Positions 30,638 through 44,500 of a DNA stretch of 64,000 bases are shown here, one piece after another (within the stretch, counting starts at the first letter, position 1; each line of letters opens with the position of its first letter). The stretch comes from Nymphalis io. Taxonomy: Eukaryota; Arthropoda; Insecta; Lepidoptera; Nymphalidae. The position numbers and the translations under genes were made by a program. The notes beneath the pieces were generated by a model. That model searched no databases. It was not told the DNA's origin and saw only the letters and a list, made by a program, of their open reading frames with translations. The DNA lies in the NCBI RefSeq assembly GCF_905147045.1, contig NC_065916.1:5992468-6056467 (forward strand), in the 5' to 3' direction.

Positions 30638-33600
30638 GTATTAGTCTGACAAACAATAATGAATTAAAACAAATCGCATCTTACGGTAAGTGGTCACCTT
30701 CGCGCCCTTAGACAGAGTATAAGATAATAATGATGAACAAGTTGAATATCTGTGTGTCTCTAATTACACTGACTCATTCTCCCCCTAATGGATTACCGAT
30801 TATTCATATAAAGTAGTTACTAAAACATATATATACGGTTAATAATCAAGCAAAACAATACCAAGATTGGTCTGCGCTTACCCAAACTAGTGATAAGACA
30901 TGTGTTCTTTACGTTGTTAACAATCAACACTGAGCATGAGATGAATTGTGACAATAAATTAAGCACTTGGAAAATACAGCGGTGCTTGTCAGGGTTTAAA
31001 GTCTTCAATCTTCGTTTAAGGTTCACTTGTTCTAGCCACTGGGCCGTCTCGGTTCACAGGAATTGTATGTAATAAACATGCATATACAAATTAGTGGAAA
31101 AGGGTCAGTTTTTTGTTGAATTTATTGAGAGATTCTACATATCGAACAATTGTTAGCTCTAATAATCAATATTGTAACATGAAGATTCAAAAGTGTCTTT
31201 ATGGGCTTACTCTATTAAATAATTTAATTTATGTTTCAGGTAAAACTTGCGGACCGCATTTGAACGTTATTGTTGTAATAACGGGTGAACAAATAAAGCG
31301 GTTTCACATTGCCCCATTCAATAAAGTGAAGTGACGTTGTACACATGCGAAGTGACGGGAAAGTGAAGTGTGAAAGTGAAAATGAAACATTTACCTGTGA
31401 CTCGAGTGCTACTATTTTGTATCTTATTTCTAATATGGGTTATCGTAATATGGATCTCAGAAAGCATCCTATGAATACAATTTGGCTGTAAGTTTTCATT
31501 AATAATAGTTACTTACATATAACTTCATTATTTCGCCTTATAATTGAATCCTATATGTATATATATATGTAAAGTATGTTCTGATGCTGTCATATATATG
31601 TACATAATATACTATGTCTTAATGAAAAATGATAGATTAAAAAAATTGTAACACCAATCTTATTGATAAGGTATAGCATGGAATTGAGTAATGTTGTTGA
31701 TGTGCAGTAGCATGTTTCTGTATTTAATGTTTGAATAGAAATCCGAATGAATGTTAGTCGCTAGAATTATTGGTTTCTATTAATGAATAAATTATTAAGG
31801 AATAGATTTTTTGACCAAGAAATGCCCTGTAAACTCGAATGTATATAAAGCTTAAAGTCGAGAAATTTGCTTACTGGTAAACTAAGAGTGTTGTTAAAAA
31901 TGCAAATTATGTATGTATGTTATAATAATTGTATTACGAACATTTCTGGCTTAAAATACTTGATAGAATTTGTTTAAAGTAAGTTATAAGAGTAAAGAGA
32001 AGTTGGGTTGGTTTCATGTGACAACTGAGTGTGTCCTATAGTGCCACAGAGCAAATTTACCTTAGTCGACACACACAAATGAAATTAACCGATGTCTGTT
32101 AATAGTATTTGTTACTGAGGGGCTAGAAAAACAATGTAGTCTGGGACGGAGTAATATAAAAAACACAAATTGTATATAAAATTAAAAACCCGGCATAGTA
32201 GCTGTGTTTATATGTATGTTAAGGTGCTCACGTGCTAGAAAGCATGCTACTGCATATTAAAAAGCATTATTGTATGAGTCATTAAAATTTGTTTGAGAAA
32301 CAATGTTTGTGAATTTGTTAAGATAAAAAGACCAGTCTCAACTGTACTTATTTTAGCAGATATATCAAACAAAAATATAATGTAAATATTGAAGTTAAAT
32401 AATATGGAAAATTAAGTTTTTTTTTTTCATTTTATATAAAGACTGTGCACTAGATGGCCCGAACTCTGATCTGTGGAGCAACCAGGCCAATGAATGTCGT
32501 ACACTTACCGGCAACGACCAGTCCTGCCGGTCCAGTGTGGTCGTTGTTTTCTTTAGATGCCTCATTTGCTATGGTCACACGCCGGAGTCTTGGACGTCTA
32601 GTGCGTGAAGTCCCTAAAGGTACTTCCACACAGGGAAGTCCTTGTATTCTAATTATGGGCTGTAACGTGATAGGGTAAAATCTAGATGAATCCGTAATTA
32701 ATATTAAATACTATAATTAGTGCACCAAAAATGATTCTTAATGCCTTAATTGTCAAATATCAATGAATAAATGGGTAGACATTAAAGCTCGGTACTATAT
32801 TCAAGAATCGATTTGTTTTACTCATCCATAGTAGAATTGTCTACTTTACATATATTTTTCTTTTAATTTAAACTAATATCTATAATTCATAACCTTCTGA
32901 TATTCAATTGGCAAACCAGGGGCGGCTTCTACATAAAGTATCATAGACAATTCAACTATTGGTAAGAATTTAATGTTATTTGAATATAATAACTAGGCAT
33001 TGCACAATGTATGTTATCCATCTTATATATTACATTCAGGTAATCAGGTTTCAAACTTATCAACTTCCCTGTCAAGGAGTCTCATTTGTTAAACAAGAAA
33101 CACGACTCGAATGTGATTCTTGGGACATGGATAATTAATTCACTTTTGAGCTGCTATATAACAAGATAAGTTAAATGTAAAGCTATCACCATTGCAATGT
33201 ATATTATACCGATAAGTACCTACAAGTAACTTCATAGTTAATCTTTTTATTATGAAATGCAAAGGTATCGATAGATACTGCCTGTCTTATTATCTTATCT
33301 TAGTGAATGTAATCTATAAATGCGGTTAAAACTTGTATGTAATATATAATATGGATTATATTTGAATATATGTTGAACTGTGAACGAGCCACTATAGGGT
33401 TCATAGCGAAAGATATGCTGCACTTGTGAATTTTAGTCATATTGTATGACATACATACTAATATCAGCATAAATATCACTCATCCAATAGAATATATTTC
33501 TGTTTCATTTTTATGTTACTTCCGTTTGTCTGTTCTAATGGGTGAGTGATGTTTATGTTTGAATGAGAAATATTTGTTTATAAATAATAATTTGTTCAGT

Positions 33601-34371
33601 GAGAGATTGGAACTAATTTTTATTGAGTTTGAACTGTAAATATCTACAAATTTCTCTGGACTGACTTATAAAAGCAAAAATAACTGCTCCATTTTGTTAC
33701 TTGATCTATTTATTGTCCTATCAGAGTTGTAAATATAACTCAAAAGATTAGGGATTTGTTTTGTTTTTTTTTAAATTCTTTTCTATTTCTGCAATGGCTT
33801 AGAAAGGTATTGACTATTGAGCCGTTAAAAGATAAAATCCAATATTAAATTTTGGTAAGGTTGGACAAAAATTGCAAAAGATATACATTCTATTTATTTT
33901 ATGGTAACACTGAATTGATAATGGCAACTATCCAATGAGTTTTTTGTCTTTAACATGAAATTACTTATCTGTTTCATTCTATATCAAGGGCTAATTTTTA
34001 TTTAGGGCGTCCTGAGTTTTTGAAAATAGAATAATAAACGGCTAAAATAATGACGATTCTATGTGGATATATGTTGAAAAGTTCCGGGACTTTACTGCCG
34101 TTTTGAGAGTATAACATAATATATACTAGTGGTCGCCGGGTTATCTAAATTCGACCGTAATCAATATTGGAAATTATATTATATTAATTTGTATGATTCA
34201 AACATTTTTTTTTCTACCTGTAGCTATGACCACATGTGATAAATGTAAATTTGAGATAAATTATTATTATGAGTATATTAAATCTGAGAGCGTATGTGGG
34301 CTTATATCGAAACGTTACATATATAACGCTCAAGTTTCACCTTGAAATTTGACTTTCATACCTTTTCAGTA
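30638..34371 (+). other. slmb 3' flank, probable long 3' UTR
   Basis: No further conserved exon is visible. There are AATAAA motifs near 31290 and 31320 and a family A fragment at 30930-31055. A CAG acceptor at 31237-31239 heads a 31-codon open stretch, and a GC-rich island lies at 32440-32665. Otherwise AT-rich and featureless. Confidence 0.5.
30930..31055 (-). repeat. SINE family A fragment
   Basis: GAGATGAATTGTGACAATAA, then GGTGCTTGTCAGGGTTTAAA and CCACTGGGCCGTCTCGG: the head half of a family A SINE in minus orientation, diverged. Confidence 0.65.
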
Positions 34372-34675
34372 ATTCAGTAACAGCCTCTTAATGTCCCACT
34401 GCTGGGCTAAGGCCTCCTCTCCCTTTTTGAGGAGAAGGTTTGGAGCTTATTCCACCACGCTGCTCCAATGCGGGTTGGTAGAATACACATGTGGCAGAAT
34501 TTCAATGAAATTAGACACATGCAGGTTTCCTCACGATGTTTTTCCTTCACCGTTAAAGCACGAGATGAATTATAAACACAAATTAAGCACATGAAAATTC
34601 AGTGGTGCTTGCCCGGGTTTGAACCCACGATCATCGGTTAAGATTCACGCGTTGTTACCACTAGGCCATCTCGGC
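34372..34675 (-). repeat. tRNA-derived SINE, family A, full-type
   Basis: Reads TGTCCCACTGCTGGGCTAAG at the left to CACTAGGCCATCTCGGC at the right. Little diverged from the copies at 53564 and 55669. Confidence 0.9.
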
Positions 34676-35127
34676 TTTTTCATACCTAAAGAAAGTTAAA
34701 TAAAACCAAATTCCCTTGAAACTTTCAATAGATATTTTTTTTATGTATTTATTTTCCTGACGGTACTTTTCATTCTGATTAGAATTTCAGTAATCTTCCA
34801 ACTTTGTCTTATGATATTGGCTTCCAACTATAAAAAAATGTCTTTTTTTGTTGACTATACAGTTTTAAAAACTACATACTTTTCTTGCTTACTGTACATC
34901 CATTAAAAAAAATAAATTTTCTTAAAAATACGAGGACATAAAAATATTTCTGCATTTAAACTTTAAAGGTTGGTGTTCCTATGACATCGTGACTCGTTTG
35001 TCTAGTTCGAATCTCATGCCGGGCGGTGAGTCTGGGGAAAGTTTTTAAAACTTGTAGATACAGGCATGTGTTGCCAGAGGGAAAAATTTTTTTTTTTAGT
35101 ATGATTTTATTCCTGTAAATAATAATA

Positions 35128-35357
35128 ATATCCTGGTACATTATTCACACGCGGCAATCTGATCCCAAATTAAGTAGACCTTGTACTGTGGAAACCAGAC
35201 AACTGATATACATATACTACATACTTATATAGATAATTACACCCAGATTCAGGATAAACAGACAAGTTCATGCACACAAATGTCTGTCATGGGTGGGAAT
35301 CGAATGCACAACCTTCGGAGTGAATAGCAAGTATCTACCAACCACGCCAACCGGCTC
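35128..35357 (-). repeat. tRNA-headed SINE, family B
   Basis: An AATAATAATA tail at the left, CCTGGTACATTATTCACACG, then GGGTGGGAATCGAATGCAC (B box region) and CCACGCCAACCGGCTC at the right. Confidence 0.85.
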
Positions 35358-36183
35358 AAGTAATACAATATATTTTAACTGTATCGGAACAAAAATTTTT
35401 AAAATATATCTATTTCGATTTATATGTTAAGGCGTAAAGTTTCCATATATTGTCTAACTTAATTATAAATAAAGTGTATATAAATCGTAAACACACAACG
35501 GAAGTCGTCCCATGATTCAAAAAATGGAAAATTTTAAAATAATCTCGTCATGCTTTGTCGAGAGATTCGTATCGCCAAGTTGCTGAATAAAAATTTGGGC
35601 AAATATATAATATCAAAACTATATTACACAATAGAATGGTCATATCGATGTTTTTTAAACAATAAGTAGCAAAAGATTTTAAAAATTTACATCTTATTCT
35701 TCCAAGAGCCCCATAAGTACATTTCTTATTCTTTTTTCAAAATAATAATTTCTCATATAAATGCATGTACAGTTCAATCACGTGAGGAGTAAAGACCAAT
35801 AAGCCACTTTGCCCTCGAATTGTCGAAATATAATTGGTCGAGATAATCATGAGACAATATTCATTATGGATTTGTGAAAAAATGGCGTTTTGATTGGGAG
35901 TAAAATTAAAGTGGATTGTATTGTGGTACATATTTTGTATATGAAAATAACATCAATGTAAATAGTAATAATTATTTATAAATCTTATTTTTTTTTTAAT
36001 ATACCATGTGTTTTTCATTATTCATTTTTTTTTGTATTGTCATCTAATCCTGAGCTATATTGAAAATTCGAACTTGTAAGTAATAATCTATTTCAAAATT
36101 AAAACCATAAACATTACCCAAAGTGTGAATTTAGACGTAAAATATATATAATCTATGGCGTTGCTAACTGTACGCAAGTGGCA

Positions 36184-36198
36184 TGAGTCATGACGTCA
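36184..36198 (+). promoter_or_regulatory. Overlapping AP-1 and CRE motifs
   Basis: TGAGTCATGACGTCA joins a perfect AP-1 site (TGAGTCA) to a perfect CRE (TGACGTCA), sharing one base. Binding is inferred from sequence only. Confidence 0.4.
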
Positions 36199-38470
36199 TA
36201 TAACGCCCAATTTCAAAAGGTCTACCCTTTTTCGCTGATAACTATCACGTCAAGTAATATTGTTCTCAAAGTCATATAGTCAGATAAAGTTTTTGTTACC
36301 GTTAATTATGTCATGAGCACAAATTAATTAATTAATTTAATGAAATAAATAACGGAGAGTGTGTTGGTATCGAGTATATTCGTTACCGTCGTTAAATCTC
36401 GTTGAAGTGTGAACGAGTGTAATTTATATATTCAAAGTAAATAGATATATAAAATAAGATACAAGACAAAATGCAATCTTTGAAGTAAATGATGTAATGA
36501 AGATATCTGTTGAAATTATGTCGAAAACTTTTTGCGTGGGTAAATGCTTATGTATGTCGAGTTTGCGCGGTTAAGCGCGTTCGATGAAATGATTTTTTCG
36601 AATCCAAACGCTTTGTTTGTGTAATTGTTGCATTGTAAAATATTTGTGCTGCACGATCTTGCTAGTGGAAGACGAGGTGCGGTAATCCGTCTGCGCTTAA
36701 TTGCGCAAACCGGAGTACAAAAAGCCGTTATGTGTATGTAGGCCATAATGAAGTATATGTTTTTTTTTCTCTGGAAGAATATTTTGAATCACTGACAGGG
36801 AGTTAATCTCGTTTAGAATATAATTGAAGATATAAGATGATGTCACAAGCAAAAATATGATTTTATGATATATTTTATTCGTGTAAATACGCCATTCATT
36901 TATTACGTATATAGCTCTTGAAGGTTTAAAATGTGAGAGCCGAAGGTACCTTCATGTGTATAGTGACTGTTCATTTATTTAACGCCTTCGTTCGCTTATC
37001 TCTTCAATTGTAACATAAGTTCACTGGAGAAACGTTAACAATATAAAAATGCATTAAATGTCCGGAAACTGATTTTGACAGCTAGTCAGTCAAATGTCTC
37101 TGATTTCATTAAGAAATTGCCGCCAATAATTACGTTCGAAATTTGAAATTGGCGTCTAATCAATGAATATCCTGTTTGAATGTAAGATTGGCATTTTTAA
37201 TATAATTAAATTATATAGATAATTAAATATGATTATATTGTTCACATTTTTACAGCGAGCGAGGTTGTAAGTAAAGTTCAAAGCCTGACATTGAATTTAA
37301 ACATTAATAACAAACTATACTAATATTATAAATGCGAATATGACTATCTGTGAGTTAGACTGCTGAACCGATTTTGATAAAATTTGAACCCCGAGGAAGA
37401 ACGGGCTGCTTTGTTTATACCGAACATCTGATAAATTGGGCGAAAACAACGTTGTAGTAAATACAGTATTAATTGGTGAGTTTCTCTGTTTATGGCTTGT
37501 CTACCCACTTGTGTCGGCGCCTTAAATATCGCAGCGATGTAATTTTATCCATGTGATTAATTATTAGTGGATATAATAGCATTAATTACTTATTAATACA
37601 CTCATATAATTTATTTATGCTCAAAACAAAATCATGTAAAATGACAATCCATTTTAACACAAAGCGAAAATGCTTTCTTTCCTATGTGTGTAGCATACAC
37701 ACTGGTTGGTTGGTCCTCCTGGCATTTACAGCGTCATTTGAAGGGGGGGGGGGGGGGCGAGTATTGTACTTGTCATTCGCGCCCTCTCGGGCTCCGAGTG
37801 ACGTCCATCCTATTTCCTATGTTTTTTTTTCGATTTATTCGATAGGAGAAATGATATTGGCTGAATGAAACCGTGTCATTGTTACAATATAAAAAAAAGA
37901 AAGGCATTGTCAAAAAATCCGTTAATGGTTTTTAAATTTGACATTTTTGACCTTGGCGGTTTGTACGCTACATGGATTTTTTATTTTATTTAATATAATG
38001 TATTAGTTGCGTAGGTTAATTGTAAATTTTAGCTTTCTGTATTAATATTGTATATAAAATTAAACTATGACAAATCTCACTCTCCGTTCATTTGCTTAAA
38101 ATATTTAAAATTGCGTTGTCGGTTGCTTTTGACAAATGACCATTCAAATCTAATTATTATAGTTAGGCTTTGATTATAGTTACAGAAGCTGAAGTTTAAT
38201 GTTTGAATTCACGGACTCGTTTCGTATTACATTTATAGAAGGTATGTTATTACATAAATAATGAATTTTATGAATAATAAATCAATGACTGACAAGTATC
38301 AAATTTTTTTATCATAATAATAAGTGGGAAAAAATGGCTTCTAGTGAGGGTTAAATGAATACTGCCGAGTACTTGTCGTGTGTCAGGTTATGCTTATACA
38401 TAGGTGTATATATTAGAAATTCGTTAGTTCGTTTCGTGCGTCGTTGGGTATATGACTGTGCGAGTGTATG

Positions 38471-38560
38471 AAAATTGGCGCCAAAATCATGTTAACTTGG
38501 CGCGAAAATTATCAAATGAACAACATAAGTGCTTCGTGGTCGGATTTTCGCGGAAAAATT
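38471..38560. promoter_or_regulatory. Cluster of E2F-like sites
   Basis: AAAATTGGCGCCAAAAT (38471-38487), TTGGCGCGAAAAT (38497-38509) and TTTTCGCGGAAAA (about 38545-38557) lie within 90 bp of otherwise AT-rich sequence. Each fits the E2F/DP consensus TTTSSCGC on at least one strand. Confidence 0.45.
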
Positions 38561-41500
38561 TGGCAATTTATGTGTTCGTAATTCGTGTTGTCCATTCCAA
38601 TAGTTAGGAGTAAATATAAATATATAACTTTGAACATAAAATATTAACTTTGAGTGACGTGACGCCATCGGTTGATATCTTGAATAGTCTATGGTATTAT
38701 GATTTCGGAGTTATGGGAACTTTTGAAGTAAAATTAAAGTGGATATAAATAGTTAATTGGAAAAGAGTTTTAATGAAAATAAAGATATATTAATCGAGAA
38801 CTTTGTGTTGTGAGGCTATTAGCAAATCACATGGAATATGTAAATCTAGAGTTTGTTTGTCTTTGCTCCTCTTGTAATTGGAATATATTATATTTTTATA
38901 AAATAACAACAAAAACATATTATAAATTTGTTGACAAATTAATTTTAGTAAATAATATAATTAACGATGCGAGTTGCGAACACAAAAAACGATCATTCTT
39001 TGTTTCAACTTTGCAAATTTGTTTTGAAATATTTGTACGGTATGACAAGCAGCGATCCTAGCGGATAATTTACGAACTAGTGCTCCATACAAATCTGCCT
39101 TTGTAATATTTAGAGAAGACATTTCTATATATAACTCTTTATGTAATGTCGAAGTTATAAGTGATGTTATTGTTTTTTTTTTTAACGGTGAAAATTGTTG
39201 CTTTGAACACTCGGAGTTCAGTCGAATGCCCATTAGTATATATGTTATATCGTCAGTGAAAAATCGTTTTTATATTACATGACATAGGATAGAATTTCGT
39301 TTTTATCATAATAAAGTTTTCGATATTTGGCTTAAATAAAACAAAAGTATATAACTTCGTTATTGTACATATGAACTGATATACATACGGTCGATGGGAT
39401 TATATATATATAATATTACAAGAATTGTAAATTATTATTATATAAAGTAGAATGAAAGTAAATTTTTTTTATATATAAAATCCGGTTACAACGAAAAAAA
39501 AAACAGTATATCTTCCTTCGACTGTTGAGAAGTGTAATATAATAAGATAAGCGATTTATAGAAGCGTTTAGATTTGTTTTTTTTTTTTAATAAAGCTAGA
39601 TTAAATGTACTAAGGGTCTGATCAGAATTGATAATAAATTTGTAAACAAAAAACGACTTAATTTATTAAACGAAAAAAATATTATCAAACAGGACTTAAA
39701 AACGCCGTAGAAAAATTTAAGACTGGATTACAGAGTTTGAAATTTACAAGTGTGGTCAGGCCCTTAAATGGAAATGTCTGTTTGTTCATATTGAATGTTA
39801 CCCGTTTGAATGAAACTGTTTTTAATGGATTCTTTTTTAACTATCTAATTTAATCAGTTACCATTATAAAAAAGAAAAATAATTTAAAAAACAATATTTT
39901 ACGTTCTTACTTGTTTGAAATGTAAACAAAGTTAAAAAAATGGTTTTATTTTTAATAAAAAAAAAAACTAGTGCATGTGTAATATTTTACTTGTTTTTGT
40001 TGTTATTTTAAATTGATTTTATGTTTATTGGCACGTCATACAAGAAATGATTTTATGTACTCTCTTTACCCGCGACTTCGCTCGAGTCGTAATTCAGAAT
40101 TGCTTAATATCAATTTCCATAACTCTTTCTTTAAAAACTAATTTTTTTCATACAAATGGTAGAACATATTAGGGGATACATTTTCAAAAATCCTCTCTTA
40201 TTGCTAGCCTACTGTGTAAAAGGAACCCTTATGTAAATAATGATGACGTCATATATTGCGGCATGCGTGGTGTGTGTATTCTTGTTGCTATGCGCGTAAA
40301 GACGTACTGCTAAATGCTAGCCCCAGTAGTTTGGGTTTTGCGTTGATATGTCTGTTAGTCAGTTATTCTTTTATATAAATATATTATTAAAAAACTAATT
40401 AACGATAGTTAAAACCATAAAGTTCCTAATGTTAGCACTGTACGGTAGATTAAAATAATCTTATCGGAAGCTTCGAATTTCAATTCGGTTACTGAACGTT
40501 TCGCTTAAGGATAGTTAACATGTCAAAATGACGTTTACACTGGTATGTCATATCAGTATTCTCACTACGAGCGGTAGCCGTTGATGGTAGGTAACATAGT
40601 ATCAGGGTATAAGGTCACTGAATTAAAATATCACATATTTAATCATTAACCGAAGTCCTTAGATTACAATCCATTTTGACAGTTATAAAAAGCAGCCTCA
40701 CTCGCGCGGTCACTTGCGTTTATCGTTACTGCTGGGGGGGGGGCGTGGTTCGACCTCGTAGATGTCATCCTCTAACCTTAATTAATGTTCTGTCTAATAT
40801 ATTTTATTTCTAATCGGCCTTGGAGATAGTCATAAATATTTATTAGAAGATCACAATGACCGTGTGACAGATGTACCAACGGTGACATTTGTCAATGCCC
40901 CTTAACGATATTGTCTATGGACAAAATATATATTTCGATTATAAAGACAAGACGACATCCCAGTTTCGTTGATCTAATATTCATCACAAGATCTCTTAAG
41001 CTTGAAATTTGTCACAGTTGCTCCTTTCCCGACGTAGACGCTCACTGAGAACAGATTTTACGCAAACCCTATCCAAAATACATTTTCATCATTGGTATTT
41101 ATATATAAATACGATACACTAAAATCGTTATTTAAATGGCAACCCCTATATACTGACGTAAGTATAAAGTTAAAGCATGCAAGTGTCCCAGTGGCTAAGA
41201 CAATCTATTGGTCTCTTTTTATTATTTATAATATCTATTTTCAGGAGTGAGAAATTAGTATGAATCTTTAATAAATATTCAAATAGGTGAAATGTAAATG
41301 AAAGCAGCAATAATTACTGTGATGAATTACGAATGTAATTTTAGTATTAAAAATTGAGAATAAGTAAAGAAATTTATACAATATTTCAAATAATGTCTTG
41401 AATAGTATAGTTGGGTATTGTTTAAACATTCACGTCATTAAATTCACTCATTATCTTAGAGAAAATGCTAGAATTTCGATCGTTTTACCAGAACCGCATA

Positions 41501-44500
41501 AAATATTAGGCAATTATTACAAGGGAATGGTGTGTTATGTCATTTACAATATCTGATTAAATTGATAAATAAAGCAACCATCTATTTTGGCTAATTAAAG
41601 ATTGTTTACAATCCTTGCAGCCACACTTTTTTATTTAAAAACAATATGATATCAACAATAAAGTTTGCAAAGAAAAAAGTTCGTTTAGGGCTTTGTATAT
41701 AAATCGTACAAGAATTAAAAAAAAAAGGAGAGTTTTGGCATAAATGTCCTTATGTTGCCACCTACATTGACTATTTTATCACTAAATATGTTTTTTAAAC
41801 TATCATTTTGCCAGTGTTACATTCAATTGATTCAATTTTTTGAATTTCATTTATATTTTTCGAAAGTGGTAATGAAATATCATAATCACTATGTAACGTT
41901 TGCTTGTGGAACAAAATAATTATCGTTTTATTTGGTGACCAATTAAAACATTTAATTGTTTAATAGCTCATTATCATATATCAGATATCAGTTATGGATT
42001 TAAATCAAGAAACAATTGTACAGATGAAATCGGTTTATCTTAAGGCTCTTGAGAAATAGTTTTATCTCTAAACAGTTGTCATTGTGACGAATAGTCGATA
42101 TTTTTTTTTTAATGATGTTATGTAAAATGTTTAGGAGAATTTCGATTGAAAAGATTTACAATTCATGAACAGGAAGGGATTTCAAAGGTTAATTAGTAAA
42201 ATTTTCAGCGGATGTGTACTGAGAAAAAAAAGATTAAATTAAAAAGAGTCATTAGACTGACCGTTGGCAATCGTTAATTCTCTTCCCTGATTTAAAGGAA
42301 ATTTGTCGTTTTTAATGGCCGATTCATCTACATAATCACAGACATAATCTTAAATATAAATTGTATATATTAGGTAATGTTTAATGATTTATTTAAACCA
42401 TTAAAAACCATGAGAGCAGTTTCATTAAAATGTAAAATTATCGCTGTATATGTATAGAATTGATTAATATGATGGTAGTAATATGGTGGTAGTGTTATAA
42501 TAAATTTTGACGCAGTTACAAACGAGCCAATGAGAGTACAAAACGACGTTTTAAATGTAAAAGGTCGTATGTAACAATTTCATTTCAATTAAAATGAAAA
42601 CCTAACGTCCATAACTGTAGTCTTTTTATGTATTGAATGTGTTTTACACTAGTTACCATGCCAACATACGAGTGAAATGTACCCAGACTTAGGTGAAATC
42701 AGATAAATAATTGCGCTTACAATGAGTCAGTCAGTCATCTATAACGGAAGTAATAAAAAAAGTAATGTGAGTGAGTCACATAAATGCCCGAGAGCGTCCT
42801 CGCGCACTCTCTTCAGAATCAATAAAAGTTAATATGTTATCTTTACTGATGATTACACATTGTAATCGTAAATCGTTAATCTGATTACATTTTACTGAAG
42901 TCTGAATATAAATTAACAATTAATTTAATTACCAGTTGCTAAGTTCGTCTGTTGCCTGTAAAGTTAAATACGACCTTCTGCATTTATATTAGCGTAATGT
43001 TATTTACTCTAATTAATGATCTTAAACTGGAACCGTGCCTTGAAGAATATTCTATAAAATAAACTTTGCACCATGGGGGTTCGTTCATTTGGGGTTGTAA
43101 ATAAAATCGTTTTTAAATGGTGCCTACGTAATAAAATTAGTTTTAGTGATAACGGGATGGTGTGTCAGTCAGCCGTTGTTTTGCCTTTTAAATATTACTT
43201 TATAAATTCCTGTTAAATTTATATATAATTGTAATTTGTTTCGGGCATTCATGATTTAAATATTATCGTGTGAGTGAGATGGATTGTCTGAGAAAAGAGG
43301 ATGGAATACCTCTTGTGTTGTGCCTCCTACCATCATATTAGTTGCGATTATTGTAATTAATTAATAAGATACGATAAAAAGATTGGACACACTTCCGCGA
43401 TTAAGTACATGCGTCCAACTGTTAAGCTACGGCCACACAGTGAAATAGCTGTAAGAATAAAGTAGTCATGAAATTAAGACTGTTTTAAAAAATATATTAA
43501 AAAATAAAAACATTTCTTTTTTGTAAGGAGTCATTATATTAGCTAACAATAAACAAATGTGTTAAAATTGTTTACAAATATATATTATACAAGTGTGGCT
43601 ATAGTATTACAGATAATACGCTAAGTTACTAGCTTGTTCGCGTAGATGTGTCCAAAGCTTAAAGCGGGGTTGAGATAACTCAGTGAATATAACTAATTGT
43701 ATTATATATTATTTTGTAAGCAAATGAATAAATTACGATTGATTTTGCTTAAATTGTCTATTTATTAATAAATATATGTCATGTTTTATTTTCAATTATT
43801 TAATGACGTTGACTGTTTTTTTTTTAGTAGTAATGATTATTTTTTATATGTTAAAAAAACTTGCGCCATGTACAAGTTTTGTTTACATTTATTTATGGTT
43901 TATCTTTTTACGTTTTAACAACAATAATAAAATTCTTAATTCCAGAAATCCTTAATAATATTATAAATGCTTAAGTGAGCTTGTTTTCTTGTTACGCTTT
44001 TACTTCTCAACTAATCATCATGAAATTTTGCATTGTGATACGGAAAAGGATATAGGGTACCTAGCACATGACCCAAACACGCCCCCCTACCCTCTAGTAT
44101 ACGCGGGTGGAAATTAGTATGGAACAAAGGTTGGTAAGGGGTCGTCCATTAATCACGTGATGTTTTCAGTAAGTTATTAAATCTAAATGGTGATATGTGG
44201 TAAGGTTTTAGATTCCCCCCCCCCATACACAAAATCACGTGTATTTTTTTAGTACAAAGTATATTGTAATTTTCAGAATATTCCCCCTCCTTGTGATATT
44301 TCGTAATTTTTTTCGAAAAGCTTCCCCCCCATTCGGGCCTCGAGTGCTTAATGGATAATCTCTTAGTTTCTAGGTTCTCAGGTTCAGAATAATCATTCTG
44401 TCAGAACAAAATCGAATGTTATCGCAAAACATGCTCTTGTAAAGTTAGAAAGTCATATTATGTCCGATTAACCACAATATTTATAACATTTATTATAAAA

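Noticed and set aside
36516..36746. 76-codon minus-strand frame with some basic content.
   Set aside because: No start context, splice sites or family resemblance. Treated as chance in the gene-poor region.
38961..39233. 90-codon minus-strand frame.
   Set aside because: AT-rich composition, no motif, no neighbouring exons and no conserved-looking segment.
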